NCBI GenBank assembly: GCA_948844705.1
Contig: CAQNVT010000133.1
Location: forward strand, 1-6,902
From: an uncultured Dorea sp.
GTDB taxonomy: Bacteria > Bacillota > Clostridia > Lachnospirales > Lachnospiraceae
Length of the DNA: 6,902 nt
Direction of reading: 5' to 3'
Shown here one piece after another: positions 1 through 5,818 of the stretch. Below the pieces are notes generated by a model. The model worked only from the letters and a program-made list of their open reading frames with translations. It had not been told where the DNA came from and did not search any database. A program made the translations under genes and the position numbers. Numbering within the stretch: the stretch's first letter is position 1; each line of letters starts with the position of its first letter.

Positions 1-7
1 AGCTTTT

Positions 8-47
8 GTCGGCGACGTAGGGGCTTCGCCCCGTCTTGTATTGCGAC
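8..47. repeat. GC-rich imperfect hairpin at left edge
   Basis: A compact stem GGGGC-TTC-GCCCC (20-32) is flanked by shorter complementary arms: GACG (14-17) with CGTC (32-35, competing for one base with the inner stem) and GTCG (8-11) with CGAC (44-47). The segment from 1 to about 80 is clearly more GC-rich than the A/T-rich promoter region after it. No reading frame with a credible start or family match was recognised here. It could be the terminator of a gene left of the window, since a weak T-containing tract follows, or a copy of a dispersed repeat. The sequence alone does not decide. Confidence 0.35.
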
Positions 48-120
48 TGCGCCGCTTATCTGTCAGGCAGGACCCCCGGCTTTTATACGATCAAGGATGT
101 ATTAAAATTATCATAAAGAC

Positions 121-149
121 TTGCATTTTCCCCGGCCGGACAGTATAAT
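121..149 (+). promoter_or_regulatory. Promoter of the YbjQ-ABC transporter operon
   Basis: A perfect TATAAT -10 box lies at 144-149. A weak -35 candidate, TTGCAT (121-126, three of six consensus bases), sits 17 bp upstream. Transcription would start near 156, giving a leader of about 40 nt before the ATG at 196. The -10 box lies inside the left arm of the 143-176 inverted repeat, so a protein bound there should block RNA polymerase. The poor -35 box leaves some doubt about promoter strength. Confidence 0.65.
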
Positions 150-176
150 TGTATTAACCCAATAATACAATTATAC
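143..176. promoter_or_regulatory. Palindromic operator overlapping the -10 box
   Basis: The 14-bp arm GTATAATTGTATTA (143-156) is repeated as its exact reverse complement at 163-176, with a 6-nt spacer (157-162). The left arm includes the whole -10 element and ends at the expected start site, so a full RNA hairpin could not form in the normal transcript; this argues for a DNA operator over an attenuator. The stem is A/T-rich, unlike an intrinsic terminator, although TTTT follows. Arms of the TTGTATTA/TAATACAA kind would suit a dimeric winged-helix repressor. A GntR/YtrA-type regulator is a plausible guess because such proteins often control ABC transporter operons, but no regulator gene lies in the window. 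Confidence 0.7.
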
Positions 177-183
177 TTTTATG

Positions 184-190
184 AGGAGGT
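184..190 (+). promoter_or_regulatory. Ribosome binding site fixing the YbjQ-family start
   Basis: AGGAGGT lies five bases before the ATG at 196. An in-frame ATG also exists at 181, but using it would put this strong Shine-Dalgarno inside the coding sequence and leave only the palindrome upstream. Start at 196 also gives the usual family N-terminus, beginning MILVNTDYIPG. Confidence 0.85.
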
Positions 191-195
191 ACACT

Positions 196-507
196 ATGAT
201 ATTAGTAAACACAGATTATATCCCTGGAAAAAACTTTGAAATGATTGGTCTTGTAAGAGGAACTATGATTCAGTCCGTCCATGTAGGAAAAGACATCATG
301 AACAGCCTCCGCACACTTGTGGGAGGTGAACTGACCTCCTACACGGAGATGATGAACGAAGCAAGAGCCGTTGCCACAAAAAGAATGGCCGATGACGCCG
401 CCGCAATGGGCGCAGACGCGGTAGTCAATATCCGCTACGCTTCCAGCCAGGTAATGCAGGGCGCCGCCGAGATCATGGCCTACGGAACCGCAGTAAAATT
501 CATCTAA
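196..507 (+). CDS. YbjQ/UPF0145 family protein
   Basis: This small cytoplasmic protein of 103 residues has the full length of the YbjQ family (UPF0145, Pfam YbjQ_1, about 103-107 residues). Visible conserved blocks are GLVRG (18-22), GGE (43-45), YTEMMNEAR (49-57), GADAVVNIRY (72-81) and GAAEIMAYGTAV (89-100). There is no signal peptide or membrane segment. Family members are described as oligomeric and are often labelled putative heavy-metal-binding, but that label rests on weak evidence. This copy has no cysteine and a single histidine (residue 29), so a metal role is not supported by its residues. It is the first gene of an operon, 22 nt before a large ABC permease, suggesting an accessory or sensing role for that transporter. 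This is inference. Family assignment is confident; function is unknown. Confidence 0.9.
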   Translation: MILVNTDYIPGKNFEMIGLVRGTMIQSVHVGKDIMNSLRTLVGGELTSYTEMMNEARAVATKRMADDAAAMGADAVVNIRYASSQVMQGAAEIMAYGTAVKFI

Positions 508-529
508 CCCAAAACCAAGGAAACAAGAA

Positions 530-3088
530 ATGAAATCAAAAATCAGAAGAATCTACGGTATCATAATGGGCTTCATCATACAGGCTGTATGCCTGTACAG
601 ATGGATTCCCGTGGACGGACAGGAAGTCTGCAGCCTGAGAGCATTTTTGTGGATCATCCGTTCCGAAAACACCAGGAATGCTTCGGCACAGATCCTTAAT
701 AAAATGACGGAAGCTTCCGGCAAAACAGCAGACGACCTGTACGCCATGATGATATTTCTCTTCATCGCCAGCCTTGCTGTCGTACAGATCCTCGGCCTCA
801 TCTATATTCCGCTCTCGTTCAAAGGGCGGGGGCTTATGCTGTGCGGAATCTCCGGCCTGATCTTCTGTGTTGTCCCGGTATTCTTTGCGACCGAGCTGAT
901 GTATGAAGTAGACGAGCCTGCGAAAATGCTGGGCGCATCCGGCTTTGCCCTGCTGACCGTAGGAATGACCTTTGTCGGATGCAGGCTTCTGGATGCCTAC
1001 GACGAAGCGGTCCGAGAGGCGAGAGAGCTTAAGGAACGAGACAAAGCCTTTAAAAAGGAACGAAAAAGAAGGCTTAAATTTAAAGGCAGCTACAGCTCGT
1101 TATTTTACCAGATTATTTTTGCCAACTGCCGGAATCGTCTCAGTGATTACATAACCTTCGTTACCGCCGGAAGCATGGCAGCCGGCTTTATCATCTCAGG
1201 CTTCGGCATGTGGACGCTGCTTAAAGGCCAGGAGCTTAATTCTATCCTGCTGGATTTTCTTGTGCTTTCCATGATCGTCTCTATATTCCTGCTCGTCAAT
1301 ATCCTGCTCTTTTATCTCAAAAGCAGAATGAAGGGGTACGGGATCCTGCTGAATCTTGGTATGCGGCGTATGACGCTCCGGTTTTATATGGCGGTAGAGC
1401 TTATCGTCTGTATATTTCTGTCTGTGGCGTGCGGCTTTATCCTCGGAAACGGCCTGCTGTGGGGATTAAGAACACTGCTCGTTAAAAAGCTGGGGTCAGA
1501 TATAATTACCGGACATATGACAGGCAGAACATGGCTGATGATACTTGTAAGCATCGGTCTGATGTTTCTGATCTCACTCATAATCACTCATGACAATTAT
1601 TATAATCCGGAGACCTCCGGCGCCTCTGACAGAGCCGTCATAGCAGAGCCGTTAGGAGTAAAATATCATCTTCTGTATCTTATATCCGGAAGTGTATTCG
1701 TTTACGGAGCACTGCATTTCTTCAGGGATTCAAATATGGCGGAGGGACTTCTTTTTCCGGGATTTTTTTTACTTGGAAGCTATCTGCTTCTTAAGTGTCT
1801 GTGGGGAGCTTTGCTCCGGTTTAAAGAAAAGGTTAATGCAGTTTCCTATAAAACAATACTGCTGGATAACTATAAGTATTACCGTTTTAAGACCACCTTC
1901 CAGTATATGTTTTTCCTGACCGTCCTGCACGTCATTATCTTATTTGTTTACGCAAAGGATATTGCTGCAACAATAACGGCAGAGGAGCCGGAAAAGCTTT
2001 TTCCTTATGACTATGTCTGTATTGCAGATACAGATGACATGAAGGACTTCGAAGTGCTAAGCGACAGCGGATTAACAGAGCTGACTGCTTATCCGATGGT
2101 ACGGGTCTCAGGCCCGGGGCTTGCAGATGAGTTCATCTATGATATGGACGGTTCCAGTATCGGACAGCATATCGGAATCTCAGAGACATCATACAGGCAA
2201 ATATGCGAACACGCCGGGAGGAAGGCAAAGAAATTAGACTTATCCGCAGACGGAAGCGATATTCACGTAGTTTATCAGCAGGACCGCGCACAAAAAGCGC
2301 ATGCCCTGGGAAATTTTCTGATGGAGGAAAACACATTTCTCCACATCGGCTCTCCCGAGATAATAAAGGCCTCTAACTCCGGGACATGGATCAGAAGTAC
2401 AAAGGCCGTATATGAAGAGCGCATAATAAAAAGCGAGGAAGCCTTCATGATAACAGGCGCTCTTCATCAGGGATCGCAGGAAAACATCATCGTTTTTTCG
2501 GATGCCTATATGCAGTCCCTCCAGCCCGAAAACGGGACGCGTCAGCTGATACTCTTAAATCTTACCTCAGAGGAATCAAGACCTGCCGTGGAGGAAATGC
2601 TGGCCGCATTCAGAGAAAGGCATGCCGAGGAGGAAAGCTACGATGCAGATGTAACAGCCTGCTATGATAAAACAAGGCTCGTTTCCCGAATATCAAGAGA
2701 GCGTGCCATGCATACAGAAGTAAATGTATTTATTATCGTCCTGTTCATTATCACCGGATTCATTATGTTCTACATGAAGGTCATAGCAGAGATGGATGAG
2801 AGGAAAAGGCAGCATACCTTTCTGGCGCTTATAGGCATGGGCCCGAAAAAGAGGCATCAGCTGATATATACTGAATTCCGTGATTTCCTGATTCTGCCGC
2901 TTGTAGCAGCAACCCTGATAACAGGGGGATTCCTGCGGATAACGCTGGAACTTAGAATGTACACGGCCACAGACACATTTTCCTATGCCAAAGCATGGGG
3001 AACCTTTTATGCAGTCTATGTACTGCTTCAGACAGTCGGAGCTGCTCTGCTGACGTACTATACCATCAAGGAGGTGGATAAGGAATGA
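530..3088 (+). CDS. FtsX/MacB-type ABC transporter permease, BceB-like core with extra N-terminal membrane module
   Basis: This is an 852-residue integral membrane protein. Hydrophobic segments lie near 8-26, 71-94, 101-123 and 132-153, then a Lys/Arg/Glu-rich cytoplasmic linker (154-208). Ten further helices follow near 209-231, 238-263, 288-312, 335-353, 379-397, 404-427, 456-475, 731-749, 785-803 and 824-845. The core matches BceB-type permeases: ten helices with a large outside domain (476-730) between helices 7 and 8, and FtsX-like cytoplasmic loops with LLNLGMRR (273-280) and FLALIGMGPKKR (764-775) that would contact the ATPase. Positive charges fit this topology. The first 186 residues are additional to the usual BceB plan. 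Start is supported by AAGGA (517-521). The next gene overlaps by 4 bp. Likely role: moving or removing an amphipathic substrate such as an antimicrobial peptide, bacteriocin or lipid. Substrate is unknown. Confidence 0.85.
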   Translation: MKSKIRRIYGIIMGFIIQAVCLYRWIPVDGQEVCSLRAFLWIIRSENTRNASAQILNKMTEASGKTADDLYAMMIFLFIASLAVVQILGLIYIPLSFKGRGLMLCGISGLIFCVVPVFFATELMYEVDEPAKMLGASGFALLTVGMTFVGCRLLDAYDEAVREARELKERDKAFKKERKRRLKFKGSYSSLFYQIIFANCRNRLSDYITFVTAGSMAAGFIISGFGMWTLLKGQELNSILLDFLVLSMIVSIFLLVNILLFYLKSRMKGYGILLNLGMRRMTLRFYMAVELIVCIFLSVACGFILGNGLLWGLRTLLVKKLGSDIITGHMTGRTWLMILVSIGLMFLISLIITHDNYYNPETSGASDRAVIAEPLGVKYHLLYLISGSVFVYGALHFFRDSNMAEGLLFPGFFLLGSYLLLKCLWGALLRFKEKVNAVSYKTILLDNYKYYRFKTTFQYMFFLTVLHVIILFVYAKDIAATITAEEPEKLFPYDYVCIADTDDMKDFEVLSDSGLTELTAYPMVRVSGPGLADEFIYDMDGSSIGQHIGISETSYRQICEHAGRKAKKLDLSADGSDIHVVYQQDRAQKAHALGNFLMEENTFLHIGSPEIIKASNSGTWIRSTKAVYEERIIKSEEAFMITGALHQGSQENIIVFSDAYMQSLQPENGTRQLILLNLTSEESRPAVEEMLAAFRERHAEEESYDADVTACYDKTRLVSRISRERAMHTEVNVFIIVLFIITGFIMFYMKVIAEMDERKRQHTFLALIGMGPKKRHQLIYTEFRDFLILPLVAATLITGGFLRITLELRMYTATDTFSYAKAWGTFYAVYVLLQTVGAALLTYYTIKEVDKE

Positions 3089-3840
3089 ACGAGATAATCA
3101 AGGCTGAAAAATTATGCAGAAGCTATATGATACCCGGCTCAGAGAATAAAAAGGAAGAGATCCGCGTCATAAAAGAAATCGGCCTTACTGTACAGGAGGG
3201 CGAATTCGTAGGCATCATGGGAAAATCAGGCTGCGGAAAGACAACTCTTATCAAGGTTCTGGGTATGATCGACAAGCCTACAGGCGGAACCGTATTTTTT
3301 AAGGGCAGGGACACGAAGGAGCTCTGGGCCGAGGAGCTGGCAGATATCCGCCGAAGAGAATTAGGCTTCGTATTTCAGGACTTCTATCTGATGGACAGCC
3401 TGACGATTCGGAATAATATCATGCTTCCGATGGTTCTGGATAAGAAAAAAGCGAAGGAATGCCTGAAAAAGGGAGAAGAACTGGCAGAACAGTTCGGCAT
3501 TACCCATCTTCTGAATAAGCATCCTTACGAACTATCCGGAGGGGAAAAGCAAAGAGCCGCAATCTGCCGCGCCCTCATCAACGACCCGGACCTTATCCTG
3601 GCGGATGAGCCTACCGGCAATCTGGACACTAAATCCGGCGAGATCGTAGTCGAGGAGTTCAAGCGTGTAAATGAAAAGCTCGGAAAAACCATTATCATGG
3701 TAACCCACGATCCCAGGATGGCCAGCAACTGCAAGAGGATCCTTTTTCTTCGCGACGGCCAGATTCTGGAGGATGCGGTCAGAGCGGGAAGTCAGGAGGA
3801 TTTCTACGAGCAGATATTGGAAAAGATGAAGGAGCTGTAG
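3085..3840 (+). CDS. ABC transporter ATP-binding protein, MacB/LolD/BceA-type
   Basis: This 251-residue cytoplasmic ATPase partners the preceding permease. Visible elements are an A-loop tyrosine (Y14), Walker A GKSGCGKT (46-53), Q-loop Q98 in FVFQDFYLMDSLT, signature LSGGEKQR (150-157), Walker B LILADE (170-175, catalytic E175), D-loop around 178-181 (GNLD) and switch histidine H208 in VTHDPR. The FVFQ..LMDSLT and ADEPTGNLD forms are typical of the MacB/LolD/FtsE/BceA group, which works with FtsX-fold permeases. All catalytic residues are intact and length is normal for the group. The ATG overlaps the permease stop (ATGA) with AAGGAGG at 3068-3074, indicating translational coupling. A long charged insertion before the Q-loop is absent, so it is a plain nucleotide-binding domain. 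The transported substrate cannot be read from this subunit. Confidence 0.95.
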   Translation: MNEIIKAEKLCRSYMIPGSENKKEEIRVIKEIGLTVQEGEFVGIMGKSGCGKTTLIKVLGMIDKPTGGTVFFKGRDTKELWAEELADIRRRELGFVFQDFYLMDSLTIRNNIMLPMVLDKKKAKECLKKGEELAEQFGITHLLNKHPYELSGGEKQRAAICRALINDPDLILADEPTGNLDTKSGEIVVEEFKRVNEKLGKTIIMVTHDPRMASNCKRILFLRDGQILEDAVRAGSQEDFYEQILEKMKEL

Positions 3841-3861
3841 ATCATTGATAAGAAAGAAAAA

Positions 3862-3908
3862 GGCTGCCGGTAAACAGCGGTATCTATCGTCTGTTTTCTC
3901 CGGCAGCC
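3862..3908. terminator. Bidirectional intrinsic terminator between ABC operon and trxA
   Basis: GGCTGCCGG (3862-3870) pairs perfectly with CCGGCAGCC (3900-3908). An inner stem AAACAG (3872-3877) with CTGTTT (3891-3896) extends the hairpin past a small asymmetric bulge. Read on the minus strand it is followed by TTTTTCTTTCTT, a good U-tract for trxA. Read on the plus strand it is followed by CTTCTATTTTAA, a weaker tract that still serves the ABC operon. The right arm ends four bases from the trxA stop codon. Confidence 0.88.
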
Positions 3909-3911
3909 CTT

Positions 3912-4220
3912 CTATTTTAACATCTCCAGGATCTCCTGCTTCGGCTTAGCACCGACCTCGCGCTTCACAGCCTGTCCGTCCTTAAATACCATAAGTGTCG
4001 GGATGGACATCACCTTATACTTTCTTGCAAGCTCTGCCTCACTGTCCACATCTACTTTGCCGACCTTCGCATCCGTAATCTCTCCTGCGATCTCCTCGAT
4101 CACCGGCCCCACCATCTGGCACGGGCCGCACCATGTCGCCCAGAAATCCACCAGAACAGGCACCTTAGAATCTAATACTTCTTCCTGAAAATTATCCTTT
4201 GTCAAATGAATTGCTGCCAT
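3912..4220 (-). CDS. trxA: Thioredoxin
   Basis: This 102-residue cytoplasmic protein disulfide reductase has the classical thioredoxin fold. The active site is W30-C31-G32-P33-C34, the buried aspartate is D25 in VDFWATWCGPC, and the cis-proline is P74 in SIPT. The C-terminal FKDGQ and VGA turns are in place. Length is typical (E. coli TrxA is slightly longer). There is no signal peptide, so it should act in the cytoplasm, reduced by thioredoxin reductase, and supply electrons to enzymes such as ribonucleotide reductase, peroxiredoxins and methionine sulfoxide reductase. No trxB lies in the window. The start is supported by AAAGGAAG (4227-4234 on the plus coordinates). It lies 108 bp downstream of the Nudix gene on the same strand, with its own likely promoter and a terminator right after the stop. 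Confidence 0.97.
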   Translation of the reverse strand: MAAIHLTKDNFQEEVLDSKVPVLVDFWATWCGPCQMVGPVIEEIAGEITDAKVGKVDVDSEAELARKYKVMSIPTLMVFKDGQAVKREVGAKPKQEILEMLK

Positions 4221-4263
4221 ATTTATCTTCCTTTCTTTTATTCAAATTTTTTTGTATGCCCTT

Positions 4264-4292
4264 ATTATACACCATTTCCGTAAAATTACTAT
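4264..4292 (-). promoter_or_regulatory. Likely trxA promoter
   Basis: Read on the minus strand, a perfect TATAAT lies at 4264-4269, about 44 bp before the trxA ATG. The -35 position (4287-4292 with a 17-bp spacer) reads ATAGTA, a poor match. No GC-rich terminator hairpin was seen between the Nudix stop and this site, so trxA may also be reached by read-through from the Nudix gene. Confidence 0.5.
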
Positions 4293-4328
4293 ACTGCCGA
4301 TATTTATTTATCAACAAATTATTTTATC

Positions 4329-4805
4329 TTAAACCTCAAGCTCTCTGCCGTTCAAAGCCGCATATACCAGACCGTCCTTACCGTCATAGACAAGCTTTAA
4401 GGAAAAGAAATCACGATCCTCCTCAAGAAGCCGGAAAAATATCTTATCTCCCTCCCATAGATTCAGCTCCCCTATCTTGTTTTTCTCCACCCATTCAAGC
4501 TCTCCCTCGTCACAGGCACAGGGCTCTCCCTCAAATCCGTCCGCAGTAAACAATGACATATATTCCGTTACCCCGCTGCCCGATACGAATGTAACTATAC
4601 CGCGGTATCGGTAGGAAGTCAGAGTATATCCGGTTTCCTCTTTCACCTCCCTGAGCAGACATTCCTCCGGGCTCTCATCCTGCTCAAAATGTCCTCCCAC
4701 GCCGATCCATTTATCCTTATTTACATCATTCTTCTTAACCGTCCGGTGCAGCATCAGATACTTTCCGTCCTGCTCTATGTAACAAAGTGTACTAAGCTTT
4801 GCCAT
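4329..4805 (-). CDS. Nudix hydrolase, MutX/MutT-like (probable 8-oxo-dGTP diphosphatase)
   Basis: This 158-residue cytoplasmic enzyme carries a perfect Nudix box GX5EX7REUXEEXGU at 38-60: G38, E44, R52, E53, E56, E57, G59 and Y60. The glutamates would bind the Mg2+ or Mn2+ used to hydrolyse a nucleoside diphosphate-X substrate. The N-terminus (LCYIEQDGKYLMLHR), the KWIGVGGHFE run, the WEGD motif (117-120) and FFSLKLVYDG (133-142) closely recall streptococcal MutX from memory, which sanitises 8-oxo-dGTP. That substrate is inferred; other Nudix activities are possible. The start is set by GGAGGAG (4812-4818) just upstream. It is divergent from the RluA-family gene and lies upstream of trxA on the same strand. 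Both products would fit protection against oxidative damage. No convincing promoter of its own was found in the divergent gap. Confidence 0.9.
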   Translation of the reverse strand: MAKLSTLCYIEQDGKYLMLHRTVKKNDVNKDKWIGVGGHFEQDESPEECLLREVKEETGYTLTSYRYRGIVTFVSGSGVTEYMSLFTADGFEGEPCACDEGELEWVEKNKIGELNLWEGDKIFFRLLEEDRDFFSLKLVYDGKDGLVYAALNGRELEV

Positions 4806-4825
4806 GTCTTTCTCCTCCGTTTCTA

Positions 4826-4854
4826 TTCCCAGGTCTTTCTGAAAATGCTATAAT
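4826..4854 (+). promoter_or_regulatory. Extended -10 promoter of the RluA-family gene
   Basis: TGCTATAAT at 4846-4854 is a perfect extended -10 (TGn plus TATAAT). A -35 box TTCCCA (4826-4831, four of six bases) stands 17 bp upstream. Transcription should begin near 4861, giving a leader of about 58 nt that includes the 4858-4888 inverted repeat. Confidence 0.75.
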
Positions 4855-4857
4855 GAT

Positions 4858-4888
4858 TTGTAACAGTTCAGTACCTTCACAGTTACAA
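4858..4888. repeat. Spaced inverted repeat in the divergent Nudix/RluA gap
   Basis: TTGTAAC (4858-4864) and GTTACAA (4882-4888) are perfect 7-bp inverted arms with a 17-bp spacer. A direct repeat ACAGTT also occurs at 4863-4868 and 4879-4884, so the site has mixed symmetry. It falls at the start of the leader of the RluA-family gene and upstream of the Nudix gene, where an operator for both could sit. It could equally be a copy of a dispersed intergenic sequence, or chance in A/T-rich DNA. Confidence 0.4.
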
Positions 4889-4918
4889 TGATTTTACAAT
4901 AATCAAAGGAGAAATGCA

Positions 4919-5818
4919 ATGGACCGCACAATCGAGTATCAAATAGATGCCAGCTCTGACTCTCTGAGAGTGGAGCAATATCTGAAAAGAAAGGGCTACT
5001 CTTCCCAAAATATCTCGGAGATCAAGCGCATGCCCAGAAGTGTGCTTGTAAACAATGAACATTACTATATGCGTGACCGCTTAAAGTCTGGAGACACTCT
5101 GGTCATACGGATCAGCGAGACCGGCCGCTCAAAAAATGTACCTCCCGTCAGATTACCTCTTTCTATCGTATACGAGGATGAGGATATCATTGTCCTCAAT
5201 AAGCCTGCCGGTATGCCTACACATCCGTCCATAAACAACTATACAAATTCCCTGGCAAATGCTTTGGCATGGTATTATGAGGAGCAGAAAAAGCCCTTTA
5301 TCTTCCGTTGCTGCAACCGCCTGGACCGCGACACCTCCGGCATTACGGTTGTAGCAAAGCATCTGGTAAGCGGAAGTATCCTGTCTAAAAAAACCTTCAA
5401 CAGGGAAATACACCGGGAATATCTTGCCATTGTCCGCGGGCACGTAACCCCTGAATCCGGAACCATCCGCGCGCCCCTGGCCAGGAAGCCGGGAACCATC
5501 ATTGAACGCACCGTAGATTTTGAAAACGGGGAAAATGCCGTTACCCATTACCATGTTACGGAAGAAAAAAATGGGCACAGCCTTGTCTCCTTGTGCCTGG
5601 AAACAGGACGTACCCATCAGATCCGCATTCATATGAAATATCTGGGTTTTCCGCTTATCGGCGATTATCTCTACAATCCTGACATGGAGCATATCGGACG
5701 ACAGGCGCTTCATTCCCATAAGGTATCCTTTTCACACCCGATAACCGGAGAATGGATGGAATTCACCGCCGGGCTTCCAGATGACATGAAAAAGGTCATT
5801 GATCCACCGGCGACCTAA
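4919..5818 (+). CDS. RluA-family RNA pseudouridine synthase
   Basis: This 299-residue cytoplasmic enzyme isomerises uridine to pseudouridine in rRNA or tRNA. An S4-like RNA-binding region fills about 15-65 (RVEQYLKRKGYS through SGDTLVIRI). The catalytic domain begins near 80. It shows the early motif LNKPAGMPTHPS (93-104), the catalytic loop NRLDRDTSG (133-141) with D136 as the nucleophile, REYLAIVRG (166-174), and the late motif ETGRTHQIRIH (228-238). Length is usual for RluD/YlyB-like members. The residue before RLD is asparagine (N133) where many relatives have histidine. The target nucleotide cannot be assigned from sequence alone. The start has AAAGGAGA at 4905-4912; a competing ATG at 4914 is out of frame. 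The stop codon overlaps the end of the convergent kinase gene. Confidence 0.94.
   Translation: MDRTIEYQIDASSDSLRVEQYLKRKGYSSQNISEIKRMPRSVLVNNEHYYMRDRLKSGDTLVIRISETGRSKNVPPVRLPLSIVYEDEDIIVLNKPAGMPTHPSINNYTNSLANALAWYYEEQKKPFIFRCCNRLDRDTSGITVVAKHLVSGSILSKKTFNREIHREYLAIVRGHVTPESGTIRAPLARKPGTIIERTVDFENGENAVTHYHVTEEKNGHSLVSLCLETGRTHQIRIHMKYLGFPLIGDYLYNPDMEHIGRQALHSHKVSFSHPITGEWMEFTAGLPDDMKKVIDPPAT

Noticed and set aside
143..180. Palindrome plus TTTT as an intrinsic terminator or attenuator
   Set aside because: The left arm contains the -10 box and ends at the predicted start site, so the hairpin would not be fully transcribed; the stem is A/T-rich.
181..195. Upstream ATG at 181 as start of the YbjQ-family gene
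   Set aside because: It would place the strong AGGAGGT site inside the gene and has no ribosome binding site of its own; the family N-terminus matches the ATG at 196.
3085..3840. Classical two-component-linked Bce module
   Set aside because: The transporter resembles BceAB, but no adjacent response regulator or small BceS-type kinase is present; the hybrid kinase at the right edge is a different type and is three genes away.
4199..4549. 116-residue open frame on the plus strand
   Set aside because: It runs antisense across the trxA promoter and the Nudix gene, with no family features and a composition typical of a shadow.
5153..5719. 188-residue open frame on the minus strand
   Set aside because: It lies fully antisense to the well-supported pseudouridine synthase gene, lacks family features and has low-complexity character of a shadow frame.
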